DNA of 64,000 nucleotides from Clostridia bacterium (GTDB lineage Bacteria > Bacillota > Clostridia > Christensenellales > Aristaeellaceae), in the NCBI GenBank assembly GCA_017534885.1, contig JAFXVR010000050.1, positions 24,903-88,902 of the forward strand, written 5' to 3'. A model generated the notes under the pieces. That model did no database searches. It was not told where the DNA came from and saw nothing but the letters and a program-made list of their open reading frames with translations. Position numbers and translations under genes: made by a program. The number at the start of each line of letters is the position of its first letter. Positions within the stretch are counted from its first letter, which is position 1. Below, piece by piece: positions 52,180-61,526 of this stretch.

Positions 52180-53997
52180 TCAGTCCTTGAGCGATTTCCG
52201 GTCAATCACCGCGTGGGCGTCTTCCACCCACTGGGCCACCTGCTGGGTGTAGTACTCATCCTGCTTGGTGGTCAGCAGTTCGCTGTGAATGCCCTCGGAA
52301 ACAGTGGCCAGGTCGACGGGGCCTTCCTCAACATCCGCCACATACTTGATGATGTAGTAGCCGTTGGAGGAGCCGCGGGTGGGTTCGCTCACATCGCCGA
52401 TGTTCTGCAGCGCCATGGCGGCCTGGGTGAAGGAAGCGTCGAAGTCCTCGAAGCCCTCGCACACGGCATAGCCGGTCTCAGCGGTAGCACGGCCGGCGGT
52501 CATGCCGGGGTCGTCGTTGTACTGGGCCACCAGGGTATCCCAGTCCTCGCCGGCGGCAATCTTGTCCATGACCTCAGCGGCTTCCACATCCAGGTGGGCA
52601 TAAGCGGCCTCGGTGGCTTCGGTCAGGGCGTTCTCATAGACTTCCAGGCGAGCCCGGGCAGCGGCCAGCAGGCGGATGTTCTCGCGGGTGTCCGCGTCCA
52701 GCTCTTCGCTCAGGCTGTCGCTGACGGCCACGGACAGGTCGCGCACGGTGATGCCGGCCTGCTCAACGGTCTCGGCCACGGTCTCGGCGGCTTCCTCTGC
52801 CACTTCTTCCACAGCCTCGGCAGCGTTCTCGGCCACTTCGGTCACCGCGTCAGCGGCATTCTCAGCCACTTCTTCCACCGCGTCGGCAACGGTCTCGGCG
52901 GCATCGCCCACGGCCTCGGCAGCGTTCTCAGCCACTTCTTCCACCGCGTCGGTAACGGTCTCGGCGGCATCGGCAGCGGCGCCCCGGTCGATGACCAGCT
53001 CGCCCACATTCACGCTCACCTGGGACAGCAGCTCGTCCAGGTTCTCCACGCCGGACAGGGTGGAAGTCAGGCTGGTGACCGTGCTGTTCTCATTGGTCAT
53101 CTTGCTGCTGATCTGGTCGATGATCTCCTGATCCTCGCTGTTGAACTGCAGCAGAATCTGCTTGACCATGCGGTAGCCGGCGGGACGGTAGTAGATCGTC
53201 TTGCTGCCGTTCACCGCGGAGCCATACTCGCTCAGATCGCTCTCATAGGTGGTCTTGGCCTCAGCCACCAGCTCGTCGAAGCGGGTCTGGACTTCCTCGT
53301 CGCTGACGGTGACGGCCTTGACGACCTCGGCCTTCAGCTTCTCGTTGACCTTTTCCGTGCGCATGCTTTGCTCGGTCACGCCGAAATAATTGTAGATATA
53401 GGCGCGGATCTGAGCGTCGGTCGCCTCGTCCACAGGCTTCTCGGTGGCCGCGGGGGCCTCCTCGGCGGGCTCGGCATTCTCGCCCTCAGCGGTTTCGGGG
53501 GCTTCCTCGGCAGTCTCGGCGGCTTCGCCCTCGGCGGCCTGGGTCTCTTCAGCGGCCTCTTCGTTTTCGGGCTCGGTGCTCTCGGGCTCCTCCTCGCTGG
53601 GGAAGAAGACGCTCCTGATCAGGCTGTAGTAGGAGGTCCACTGTTCGTTCAGCTCGGACTCCTCCTCCTCGGTCAGCTGGTCAACGCCCAGCTCAGCGGC
53701 CTTCTGCGCCACCACGGTGTCTTCCACCAGGGTGTTGATCACCTCATCGCGGGCCTGCTCGAGGGTGCTTTCGGAGGTGATATCGATGCTGTAGCCGTAA
53801 TTCTGGGTGTAATAGTTCTGCAGCTGCTGCAGGTAAGCGTCCACCGACTGGTTCACTTCAGCCTTGGTGAAGACCTTGTCGCCCACCTTGATGATTTCAG
53901 TGGCGGCATCCACAACGGGATCCTTTACAATCAGCGAGCAGCTGCTCAGGAGCAGCATGCAGCTGAGAAGCAGCGCGAGCAGAGATTTCTTGTTCAT
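52180..53997 (-). CDS. PrsA-like foldase lipoprotein with acidic and heptad insertions
   Basis: The ~605-residue protein starts with a lipoprotein signal (LLALLLSCMLLLSSC). Its N-terminal helical part resembles SurA/PrsA chaperone domains. The C-terminal parvulin-like PPIase shows IAAGEDWDTLVAQYNDDPG. Two unusual insertions break it: a Glu/Ala/Pro-rich acidic linker (about 135-190) and a ~100-residue block of AENAAEAV/EEVAE heptads (about 330-430). It would fold exported proteins at the outer membrane face. The heptads could make a coiled coil. Confidence 0.82.
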   Translation of the reverse strand: MNKKSLLALLLSCMLLLSSCSLIVKDPVVDAATEIIKVGDKVFTKAEVNQSVDAYLQQLQNYYTQNYGYSIDITSESTLEQARDEVINTLVEDTVVAQKAAELGVDQLTEEEESELNEQWTSYYSLIRSVFFPSEEEPESTEPENEEAAEETQAAEGEAAETAEEAPETAEGENAEPAEEAPAATEKPVDEATDAQIRAYIYNYFGVTEQSMRTEKVNEKLKAEVVKAVTVSDEEVQTRFDELVAEAKTTYESDLSEYGSAVNGSKTIYYRPAGYRMVKQILLQFNSEDQEIIDQISSKMTNENSTVTSLTSTLSGVENLDELLSQVSVNVGELVIDRGAAADAAETVTDAVEEVAENAAEAVGDAAETVADAVEEVAENAADAVTEVAENAAEAVEEVAEEAAETVAETVEQAGITVRDLSVAVSDSLSEELDADTRENIRLLAAARARLEVYENALTEATEAAYAHLDVEAAEVMDKIAAGEDWDTLVAQYNDDPGMTAGRATAETGYAVCEGFEDFDASFTQAAMALQNIGDVSEPTRGSSNGYYIIKYVADVEEGPVDLATVSEGIHSELLTTKQDEYYTQQVAQWVEDAHAVIDRKSLKD

Positions 53998-54044
53998 ACC
54001 GGTCGTCTCTCCCATCCTGATGGCGTTTTTGGAAAAACCAACTT

Positions 54045-54073
54045 ATTATAGCGCAGAGCGTGCGCGGATGCAA
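54045..54073 (-). promoter_or_regulatory. Sigma-A promoter of the prsA-like gene
   Basis: Minus-strand TTGCAT and TATAAT are separated by 17 bp, about 50 bases before the ATG at 53997. Confidence 0.7.
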
Positions 54074-54119
54074 GGATTTGTCGGAAAAATTTCCGAATCC
54101 TTCATCATTCCGACACAAG

Positions 54120-55904
54120 TCATTCCGCCTTAGCGTCCTCGGGCTTTACCAGCGCGATGTGCAGCTCGTCCAGCTGGCGCTGTTCCACCGGGCCGGGCGC
54201 GCCCATCATCACGTCCTGGGCGTTCTTGTTCATGGGGAAGGGAATCACCTCGCGGATGGTCTCCGCGCCCGCCAGCAGCATCACCATGCGGTCAACGCCG
54301 GGGGCGATGCCCGCGTGCGGCGGCGCGCCGTAGCAGAAGGCGTTGTACATGGCGGGGAACTTGCTCTTCACGTCCTCCTCGCCCAGGCGCACCAGCCGGA
54401 AGGCTTCGATCATGATTTCCGGGTCATGGTTCCGCACCGCGCCGGAGGAGAGCTCCACGCCGTTGCACACCACATCGTACTGGAAGGCAGTGATGGACAG
54501 GGGATCGACCTTGCCCTCGGCCGCGTCCTTGAGCACCTGCAGGCCGCCATTGGGCATGGAGAAGGGATTGTGGCAGAATTCCAGCTCGCCGCTCTCCTCG
54601 CCGATCTCGTACATGGGGAAGTCCACGATCCAGCAGAAGGCGTACTGCTCCGCGTCAAAGTGGCTGGGGCAGAGCTGGGCCAGCTGCTTGATGAGCACGC
54701 CGGCGGTCTTCTGGGCGGCCCGCAGCTTGCCGGCGGACAGGCCCACAAAGGTATTGGGCTGAAGGCCCAGCGCCTCCACCACCCGGTCGCGGATGGGCTG
54801 CACAAACTTGGCGATGCCGCCCACGATCTCGCCCTTCTCGTCCACGCGGAACCAGTAGGGCTTGCTCCCGGAGACCACCTCCACATCGGCGCAGAGCTTG
54901 TCGATCTGCTTGCGGGTGGCACTCATGTCGCTGACGACGACGGCCTTGACCGTATTGCCCTCAAAGGGCCCGAAGCCGCAGTCCCCCAGCAGGGAGGTGA
55001 CATCCCGGCTGGTCAGGTCGATGCGCAGGTCCGGCTTGTCGGTTCCATAGGTTTCCAGCGCTTCCAGGTAGGGAATGCGGCGGAAGGGCGCGGCGGAAGC
55101 CCGGTCAAACTTGCCGTACTTGGCAAAGATGGGCGGCAGCACGTCCTCGATGACGGCGAACACGTCCTCCTGGGAGGCAAAGGCCATCTCCATGTCCAGC
55201 TGGTAGAACTCGCCGGGGCTGCGGTCGCCGCGGGCATCCTCATCCCGGAAGCAGGGGGCGATCTGGAAATAGCGGTCGAAACCGGCGGTCATCAGCAGCT
55301 GCTTGAACTGCTGCGGGGCCTGGGGCAGGGCGTAGAACTCGCCGGGATGCTTCCGGGCCGGCACCAGGTAGTCCCGGGCGCCCTCCGGGGAGGAAGCCGT
55401 CAGGATAGGGGTGGTGATTTCCAGGAAGCCGTGATCCTGCATGGCCTGGCGCAGGGCGGAGACCACATTGCAGCGCATGACAATGTTCCGCTTGACCTCC
55501 GGATTGCGCAGGTCGAGATAGCGGTACTTCAGCCGCACGCTCTCGTCAGCCTCCTGGCTGCGGTTGATCTGGAAGGGCAGGGCGTTGTAGCGGCAGCGGC
55601 CCAGCACCTCCATGGTCTCTGGCACCACCTCGATGTCGCCGGTGGGAATCTTGGGGTTCTTGCTGTCGCGCTCGCGCACGGTGCCGGTCACGGACACGGT
55701 GCTCTCCTTGTTGAGCTCCCGGAAGGCCGCTAACATGGCCTCGTCCTCCAGCACCAGCTGGGTGGTGCCGTAGAAGTCCCGGAGGATGACGAAGGCCAGG
55801 CTGCCGCTGACCTCGCGGATGTTCTCCATCCAGCCGGAAAGCCGAACCTGCTTTCCGCAGTCGGAGAGCCGGAGCTCCCCGCAGTTGTGGGTGCGGTGCT
55901 GCAT
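54120..55904 (-). CDS. aspS: Aspartyl-tRNA synthetase, bacterial type
   Basis: The ~594-residue class II enzyme has an OB-fold anticodon domain (RLSGWMENIREVSG), motif 2 (FRDEDARGDR), the bacterial GAD insertion (about 290-420), and motif 3 (GIAPGVDRMVML). It charges tRNA-Asp. I favour ATG 55904 (AAAGGA at 9 bases) over 55913. It follows hisS by 57 bases in the T-box operon. Confidence 0.96.
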   Translation of the reverse strand: MQHRTHNCGELRLSDCGKQVRLSGWMENIREVSGSLAFVILRDFYGTTQLVLEDEAMLAAFRELNKESTVSVTGTVRERDSKNPKIPTGDIEVVPETMEVLGRCRYNALPFQINRSQEADESVRLKYRYLDLRNPEVKRNIVMRCNVVSALRQAMQDHGFLEITTPILTASSPEGARDYLVPARKHPGEFYALPQAPQQFKQLLMTAGFDRYFQIAPCFRDEDARGDRSPGEFYQLDMEMAFASQEDVFAVIEDVLPPIFAKYGKFDRASAAPFRRIPYLEALETYGTDKPDLRIDLTSRDVTSLLGDCGFGPFEGNTVKAVVVSDMSATRKQIDKLCADVEVVSGSKPYWFRVDEKGEIVGGIAKFVQPIRDRVVEALGLQPNTFVGLSAGKLRAAQKTAGVLIKQLAQLCPSHFDAEQYAFCWIVDFPMYEIGEESGELEFCHNPFSMPNGGLQVLKDAAEGKVDPLSITAFQYDVVCNGVELSSGAVRNHDPEIMIEAFRLVRLGEEDVKSKFPAMYNAFCYGAPPHAGIAPGVDRMVMLLAGAETIREVIPFPMNKNAQDVMMGAPGPVEQRQLDELHIALVKPEDAKAE

Positions 55905-55960
55905 ATATCTCATTCCTTTCCTGAAATCTCTGTTGATCGCGGCGCCGGAAGGGACGATAT

Positions 55961-57226
55961 TCAGCCAATCAGCCTTCTGGCCTCAGCGGCGGCGTCCGCC
56001 ACGGGCACGGTCGTTTCCTCCCGGGTCTGCATGTTTTTGAGTCTGACCGCGCCATTGGCGGCTTCCTCATCGCCGATGGTGGCGGTGACGGCCGCGCCGG
56101 TCTTGTTGGCGTACTTGAACTGGGCTTTCAGGCTGCGGCCGCAGTGATCCATATCAGCCCGCAGGCCCGCGGCGCGCAGACCCTCCACCAGGGCGAAAGC
56201 CTCGGACTGGTGGCTGCCCATGTAGGTCACAAAGACGTCGTACAGCGGGGGTTCGGGCAGGGCGATGCCCTCCTGCTCCAGGAGCATCAGCACTCTCTCG
56301 AGGCCCATGCCGAAGCCAACGCCGGGCATGGGATCGCCGCCGAGCTGCTCGATCAGGTTGTCATAGCGCCCGCCGCCGCAGACGGTCAGGTTGCCGTCCT
56401 TCGTGGCGGTGATGAGCTCAAACACCGTCTTGGTGTAATAGTCCAGGCCGCGCACAATGCGGGAATCCACCCGGTACGGGATGCCGCTGAGGTTCAGGCA
56501 GTCCTGGAGCTGACTGAAATGCGCCCGGCACTCGTCGCAGAGGTAATCCAGCATGGAGGGCGCGTCCGCCACCTGCTCCTGGCAGGAGGGCACCTTGCAG
56601 TCCAGCACGCGCAGGGGGTTGCGCTCATAGCGGCTCTTGCAGTCCGCGCAGAGGCTGTCCACCTTGCCGGCCAGGAATCCCTTCAGCGCCGCGTGATAAA
56701 CCGGGCGGCACCTGGGGCAGCCGATGGAATTGATGTTGACGGACAGGTTGCTGACGCCCAGCCCGGAGAGCAGCCGGTAGGCCAGCAGGATCAGCTCGGC
56801 GTCCACGGTGGCTTCCTTCGCGCCGAAGCACTCCAGGCCAAACTGGTGATGCTCCCGCAGCCGCCCCGCCTGAGGCGCCTCATAGCGGAAAACCGGGGCG
56901 TCCAGGTAGTACATCTTGCAGGGCAGGGCGTCCGCGTACAGGTTGTGCTCCAGGAAGGCCCGGGCCGCGCCGGCGGTGCCCTCAGGCTTCAGGGTGATGG
57001 AGCGGTCGCCCTTGTCCTTGAAGGTGTACATCTCCTTCTGCACGATGTCGGTGGTGTCGCCCACGCCGCGCAGGAAAAGCTCCGTGTGCTCAAACACCGG
57101 GGTGCGGATCTCCCGGTAGCCGGCCGCGGCAGCCGCGGCGCGCATTTTTGACTCCAGATACTGCCAGCGGTAGCTGTCCTGGGGCAGCACATCCCTGGTT
57201 CCCTTGGGGCACTGGGTCAGCAGCAT
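55961..57226 (-). CDS. hisS: Histidyl-tRNA synthetase
   Basis: The 421-residue class II enzyme has KGTRDVLP near the start, motif 2 (APVFRYEAPQAGRLREHHQFGLE in parts), HisA (RGLDYYTKTVFE) and HisB (VCGGGRYDNL). It charges tRNA-His. The ATG at 57226 follows GGAGGAG. An upstream in-frame extension is the T-box leader, so it is excluded. Confidence 0.96.
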   Translation of the reverse strand: MLLTQCPKGTRDVLPQDSYRWQYLESKMRAAAAAAGYREIRTPVFEHTELFLRGVGDTTDIVQKEMYTFKDKGDRSITLKPEGTAGAARAFLEHNLYADALPCKMYYLDAPVFRYEAPQAGRLREHHQFGLECFGAKEATVDAELILLAYRLLSGLGVSNLSVNINSIGCPRCRPVYHAALKGFLAGKVDSLCADCKSRYERNPLRVLDCKVPSCQEQVADAPSMLDYLCDECRAHFSQLQDCLNLSGIPYRVDSRIVRGLDYYTKTVFELITATKDGNLTVCGGGRYDNLIEQLGGDPMPGVGFGMGLERVLMLLEQEGIALPEPPLYDVFVTYMGSHQSEAFALVEGLRAAGLRADMDHCGRSLKAQFKYANKTGAAVTATIGDEEAANGAVRLKNMQTREETTVPVADAAAEARRLIG

Positions 57227-57257
57227 AACCTCTCCTCCTTCTCCCTTCCGATGGTAC

Positions 57258-57289
57258 AAAAAACGCCATGCAGCTTCCTGCATGGGGCG
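57258..57289 (-). terminator. T-box attenuator terminator
   Basis: CGCCCCATGCAG pairs with CTGCATGGCG on the minus strand, followed by TTTTTT. It lies about 30 bases before hisS. Confidence 0.8.
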
Positions 57290-57480
57290 ATGATCTCGCG
57301 GTGCCACCCGTGCTTCGCGGCCTGAGCCGCCTTCATTCACCGGTAACGCAGGCCGCGTCCGGCTCTCACCGGATGGACTCCAGGCTGTCTTCACCGCGGG
57401 CGCGCAGGAGCTTTCAGCCGGGGCTCCCTCTCTTTGGCGCAGACCGCTTGCGGCGCTCTTCCCTTCATGGTCCGAACAGG
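57258..57480 (-). promoter_or_regulatory. T-box riboswitch with Asp (GAC) specifier before hisS-aspS
   Basis: The minus-strand leader has Stem I landmarks (GGAAGAG, AAAGAGAGGGAG, GGCTGAAAG), a specifier GAC at 57389-57387 in the pattern GGTGAAGACAGCC, and the T-box ACGGGTGGCACCGCG at about 57297-57311. It ends with a terminator (57258-57289) with T-run. Although hisS is the first gene, the readable codon is Asp, so charging of tRNA-Asp would gate both genes. Pairing was not computed. Confidence 0.82.
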
Positions 57481-57484
57481 GGCT

Positions 57485-57513
57485 ATTGTAACAGCTTGCG
57501 CGGGAATTGTCAA
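57485..57513 (-). promoter_or_regulatory. Sigma-A promoter of the hisS-aspS operon
   Basis: Minus-strand TTGACA and TACAAT are separated by 17 bp. It lies directly before the T-box leader. Confidence 0.85.
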
Positions 57514-57550
57514 CCGGTTCGCGGCGCATGATTTTCGCTTCAGCCTATAC

Positions 57551-57572
57551 AAAACCCCTCCCGAAGGAGGGG
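57551..57572 (-). terminator. Intrinsic terminator after the LRR gene
   Basis: On the minus strand CCCCTCC-TTCG-GGAGGGG is followed by TTTT. It lies 10 bases after the stop at 57582. Confidence 0.85.
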
Positions 57573-57581
57573 ATGAAAGGC

Positions 57582-58481
57582 TCATTCGTCCGGAAAGGAA
57601 TCCTCAAAGGGAATGTAGAAGTCGCCGTTGCGGAACATCTGGCGGATGATCAGGTAGTGGGGATGGTTGTCGCGCCAGCCGCCGGCGGTGGGATTGTTGA
57701 TGAAGTTGATCTCCGTGTCCGGCAGCTTGCGCTTCAGCCAGTCCTGGATGTTCTCGGGCAGGAAATCGGGGGAATTTCGGTTGGTGGAGCGGTAGACCCA
57801 GAGCCGCTTCAGCCAGGGCATTTCGGTCACGGGCTTCAGGTCTTCAATATAGTTGTAGGAAATATTGAGATCCATCAGGTGCGTCAGCCCTTTCAGTGGG
57901 CTGATGTCCGTGACGTAATTGGTGAACATTTCCAGGTATTCCAGTTTTTCCAGGGAGGCGATGGGGGTGATGTCGGTGATGCGGTTGATGCCGCAGATCA
58001 GCACCCGCAGGTCGGGCAGGTCGTAGAGGAAGCTGATGTCGTCCACCGCGTTGTGGCCGAAGTCCAGCGCCTTCAGGTTCTTGCAGTAGCGCACGATGGA
58101 GATGTCCCTGGCGGTGTGCACCGAGGAGGATGTGCCGTGCAGGGTGGAGAAGGCCGTCGCGTCCGTGCGCACCTTATGGCCGTCGCCAAAGTACAGGGTG
58201 CAGTCGAACTGCACATCCGGCCAGTTGGCGGTCAGGTACTCGATGTGGGTCAGGTAGGTGTTGGTCTTCCACATAGTGACGCGCCTGAGGTTGGGCAGCT
58301 TGCCCAGAAACTCATAGAAGCTGTTCCACTGCTGATAGCCCACGGTGACCCGGTCCAGGTCGATCTCCGTGACCGAGGTGTCGCAGGTGAAGTTGCGGAA
58401 GGTCGCCTCATCGCCGAGGGCCGCCCCGCAGAGCAGGAGCAGCAGGGCCGCGATCGCCAGCGCCGCACGGATTCTCATCAT
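57582..58481 (-). CDS. Exported leucine-rich-repeat protein
   Basis: The 299-residue protein has a signal peptide (RIRAALAIAALLLLLCGAALG). At least four 22-23-residue leucine-rich repeats follow (NLKALDFGHNAVDDISFL; LRVLICGINRITDITPI; LEYLEMFTNYVTDISPL; LMDLNISYNYIEDLKPV). Surface LRR proteins usually bind proteins. The partner is unknown. It is 68 bases after rsmI and ends in a strong terminator. Confidence 0.8.
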   Translation of the reverse strand: MMRIRAALAIAALLLLLCGAALGDEATFRNFTCDTSVTEIDLDRVTVGYQQWNSFYEFLGKLPNLRRVTMWKTNTYLTHIEYLTANWPDVQFDCTLYFGDGHKVRTDATAFSTLHGTSSSVHTARDISIVRYCKNLKALDFGHNAVDDISFLYDLPDLRVLICGINRITDITPIASLEKLEYLEMFTNYVTDISPLKGLTHLMDLNISYNYIEDLKPVTEMPWLKRLWVYRSTNRNSPDFLPENIQDWLKRKLPDTEINFINNPTAGGWRDNHPHYLIIRQMFRNGDFYIPFEDSFPDE

Positions 58482-58549
58482 ACAGACCCCCTGAAAAAGG
58501 ATATGTTCATCATACGACTTTGCCGGGAGATTGTCAACCTGCCAGGGTT

Positions 58550-59410
58550 TCAGGCCTCAGCCCAAGCCTGCTTCAGCCGCAGCGCCGCGGCCTTGACGGC
58601 GTTCTTCTTTTCGCCCTCCAGCGCAATGGCTTCCTGGGCTTCCCGAAGACTCAGCCCCTGCAGCACCTTGTCCGTCAGGCGCTGCTCGAGGGTCAGCGGG
58701 GCGGCCTGCGGTTTCTCATCGTGATGGGAAACGGTGTGCAGGTCGATCACCAGGCAGTACTCACCCTTTTCCGTCTTGGGGTTGGCCCGCAGCTGCTCCA
58801 GCACCTCAGCAGGCGCGCCGCGCAGGGTCTTCTCGTGCAGCTTGGTCAGGTCGCAGGACACGGACACCAGGGCCTCCGGCAGGGTTTCGGCGATAGCCTC
58901 CATCAGCGCGATGATCCGGTAGGGGGATTCATGCACAATGGCCACGGGCACGCCCTCCGCCATCTGCCTGAGCTTGTCCCGCAGGTCCTTTTTCTCCCGG
59001 GGCAGGAAGCCGTAAAAGGCCCATTCCCGGGCATCGAAGCCGCTGACGGACAGGGCCGCGACGCCCGCGCAGCAGCCCGGCACCGGAATCACCTCCATGC
59101 CCCGCTCAATGCAGGCCCGCGCCAGGCCGAAACCGGGATCGGACACGCAGGGCGTTCCGGCGTCGGTGACCAGCGCCAGGTCGATGCCTTCGCTGAGCAT
59201 CCTCTCCGCCAGGCGCTCAGCGCGCTGCTCCTCGTTGTGCTGATGGCAGCTGACCAGCGGCGTGTGGATGTCAAAGACCTGGCAGAGCTTCATGGTCACC
59301 CGGGTGTCCTCCGCCGCGATCAGCCCCACGCGCTTCAGCGTGTCGACAGCCCTCGGGGAAAAGTCCTGCAGGTTGCCGATGGGCGTTGCGACGACATACA
59401 GAGTCGGCAT
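58550..59410 (-). CDS. rsmI: 16S rRNA (cytidine-1402 2'-O)-methyltransferase
   Basis: The 286-residue protein has the TP-methylase motifs TLYVVATPIGNL, LIAAEDTR, LVTDAGTPCVSDPG and GFLPREKK. It 2'-O-methylates C1402, the same nucleotide that RsmH (39377-40318) N4-methylates. Its C-terminal 60 residues are the usual HTH-like tail. It lies 106 bases after the ABC exporter operon. Confidence 0.96.
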   Translation of the reverse strand: MPTLYVVATPIGNLQDFSPRAVDTLKRVGLIAAEDTRVTMKLCQVFDIHTPLVSCHQHNEEQRAERLAERMLSEGIDLALVTDAGTPCVSDPGFGLARACIERGMEVIPVPGCCAGVAALSVSGFDAREWAFYGFLPREKKDLRDKLRQMAEGVPVAIVHESPYRIIALMEAIAETLPEALVSVSCDLTKLHEKTLRGAPAEVLEQLRANPKTEKGEYCLVIDLHTVSHHDEKPQAAPLTLEQRLTDKVLQGLSLREAQEAIALEGEKKNAVKAAALRLKQAWAEA

Positions 59411-59516
59411 AGCTGTTCTCCCGTTCAGTGACGCCGGCGGGCGGATGCGGCCGGGCAGGGCGTGAGCAGGGGAAGGAGGCCGCGAAGCCTTCCCTCCCCC
59501 TGTTCAGCGCTGTCCT

Positions 59517-61526
59517 TTATTGCTCAGCAATCGCGTTGCCGGTGTACAGCTGGTAATACTTGCCCTGCTGGGCGATGAGCTCGTCATGGGTGCCGCGCTC
59601 GATGATGCGGCCCTGCTCCAGCACCATGATGCAGTCCGCGTTGCGCACGGTGGAAAGCCGGTGCGCGATGACAAAGGTGGTGCGCCCCTTCATGAGGGCG
59701 TCCATGCCCCGGGCCACTAAGGTCTCGGTACGGGTGTCGATGGAAGATGTCGCCTCATCCAGAATCAGGCAGGGCGGATCGGCCACGGCGGCCCGGGCGA
59801 TGGCCAGGAGCTGGCGCTGGCCCTGGGAGAGGTTCGATCCGTCGCCCCGCAGCATGGTGTTGTAGCCGTCAGGCAGGCGGCGGATGAAGCCATCCGCGTT
59901 GGCCAGGCGGGCAGCGTTGCGGCACTGCTCGTCGGTGGCCTCCAGCCGGCCGTAGCGGATGTTGTCCATCACTGTGCCGGTGAAGAGGTGGGTGTCCTGC
60001 AGCACCATGCCCAGGGAGCGGCGCAGGTCGTCCTTCTTGATTTTGTTGACGTTGATCTCGTCGTAGCGGATCTTGCCGTCCTGGATGTCATAGAAGCGGT
60101 TGATCAGGTTGGTGATGGTCGTCTTGCCCGCGCCTGTGCCGCCCACGAAGGCGATCTTCTGCCCGGGCATGGCGTAAAGGGTGATGTCGTGGAGCACCAT
60201 CTTCTCCGGCACATAGCCGAAGTCCACATGGTTGAAGGTCACGCCGCCCTGCAGGCGGGTGTAGCTGGTCTGACTGCCGTCCTGGTGGGGATGCTTCCAG
60301 GCCCAGATGCCCGTGCGCTCCTCGCACTCGGTCACACTGCCGTCGGGCAGCGCCTTGGCGTTCACCAGCTCCACATAGCCGTTGTCCACTTCCGGCTCGG
60401 CGTCCATCATCTCAAACACGCGCTTTGCGCCGGCCATGGCCATCACGATGGAGTTCATCTGCTGGCTGACCATGCTGATGGGGCGCTGGAAGTTGCGGTT
60501 GAGGGTCAGGAAGGTGACCAGCGCGCCCAGCTGCAGCGGGATCACGCCCGCAATGGAGGCCGCCGCGCCCAGCACCGCACAGAACACATAGCTGATGTGG
60601 CCGAGGTTGTTGTTGACCGGGCCCATCATGTTGGTGAAGCTGTTGGCCTGCTCGGAGGATGCCCGCAGTTCATCGTTGAGCTGGTTGAAGGCCGCCTTGG
60701 TCTGCTCCTCGTGGCAGAAAACCTTGACCACCTTCTGGCCGCTCATCATTTCTTCGATATAGCCGTTGAGGGCGCCCAGGTTGCGCTGCTGCGCCACGAA
60801 GTTGGCGCCAGCCTTCTTGGCCAGCTTGGAGGAGACAAACATGGTCACCGCCAGCATGACGAGGGAGAAGCCCGTCAGGTGGGGGCTCATGCGGATCATG
60901 TTGATGAAGGTCATCACCACGGTGATCAGCGTGTCGATGATGGAGGGAATGCTCTGGCCAATCAGCTGGCGCAGGGTGTCCACATCATTGGTGTAAACGG
61001 ACATGATGTCGCCGTGGGCGTGGGTGTCGAAATACTTGATGGGCAGACGCTCCATGTTGTGGAACAGGCTGGTGCGCAGCCGGAGCATGGTGCCCTGGGA
61101 CACGGTGATCATCAGCCGCTGCTGGAGATAGCTGCACAGGATGCCGATGGCCAGCACCACCGCCAGCCATCCCAGCTCCTGCAGCAGCTTCGGAAAGCCC
61201 TCAGCCGGATCCAGCACGGTCAGGGCCTGCGCGGCGGAATCAGCCGCCTCAGCGCTGACGGCGGCCTCTGCCTCAGCCGTCTCCTCAGCGCCGGTTTCAG
61301 CCGCCTGCTGCTGGGTGAAGCGGAGCATGGGCGAAATGTAATTGTCGATGAGCTTCTGGGTGAAGATCGTCCCCTGCAGAGTGCAGTAGGTGGCGATGCC
61401 GATGCACAGGCAGACAGCGATGAACTGCAGCGCATAGTGGCGGAACATGAGCTTCAGCACCCGCATCAGGATCTTGCCCTGCCCCTTCATGCTCTGTCGG
61501 GGCATATAGCCGCGGCCTCGGTTCAT
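59517..61526 (-). CDS. ABC-type exporter, heterodimer half (TM-NBD)
   Basis: The 669-residue protein has six TM helices in an ABC_membrane domain and an NBD with Walker A GGTGAGKTT, signature LSQGQRQLLAIARA and Walker B LILDEATSSIDTRT. A short insertion rich in Ala/Glu lies in the first extracytoplasmic loop (AAETGAEETAEAEAAVSAEA region). It pairs with the 588-residue half directly upstream, overlapping by 4 bases. The two-gene set resembles LmrCD/BmrCD-type multidrug or peptide exporters. Confidence 0.92.
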   Translation of the reverse strand: MNRGRGYMPRQSMKGQGKILMRVLKLMFRHYALQFIAVCLCIGIATYCTLQGTIFTQKLIDNYISPMLRFTQQQAAETGAEETAEAEAAVSAEAADSAAQALTVLDPAEGFPKLLQELGWLAVVLAIGILCSYLQQRLMITVSQGTMLRLRTSLFHNMERLPIKYFDTHAHGDIMSVYTNDVDTLRQLIGQSIPSIIDTLITVVMTFINMIRMSPHLTGFSLVMLAVTMFVSSKLAKKAGANFVAQQRNLGALNGYIEEMMSGQKVVKVFCHEEQTKAAFNQLNDELRASSEQANSFTNMMGPVNNNLGHISYVFCAVLGAAASIAGVIPLQLGALVTFLTLNRNFQRPISMVSQQMNSIVMAMAGAKRVFEMMDAEPEVDNGYVELVNAKALPDGSVTECEERTGIWAWKHPHQDGSQTSYTRLQGGVTFNHVDFGYVPEKMVLHDITLYAMPGQKIAFVGGTGAGKTTITNLINRFYDIQDGKIRYDEINVNKIKKDDLRRSLGMVLQDTHLFTGTVMDNIRYGRLEATDEQCRNAARLANADGFIRRLPDGYNTMLRGDGSNLSQGQRQLLAIARAAVADPPCLILDEATSSIDTRTETLVARGMDALMKGRTTFVIAHRLSTVRNADCIMVLEQGRIIERGTHDELIAQQGKYYQLYTGNAIAEQ

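Noticed and set aside
50740..54051. Plus-strand frame of 1103 codons across msrA and the prsA-like gene
   Set aside because: It is opposite three well-supported genes on the minus strand, and its content is the reverse reading of heptad repeats; no SD or domain.
59468..59503. GC-rich hairpin between the exporter and rsmI genes
   Set aside because: Strong pairing but no T-run on either strand, so I do not call it a terminator.
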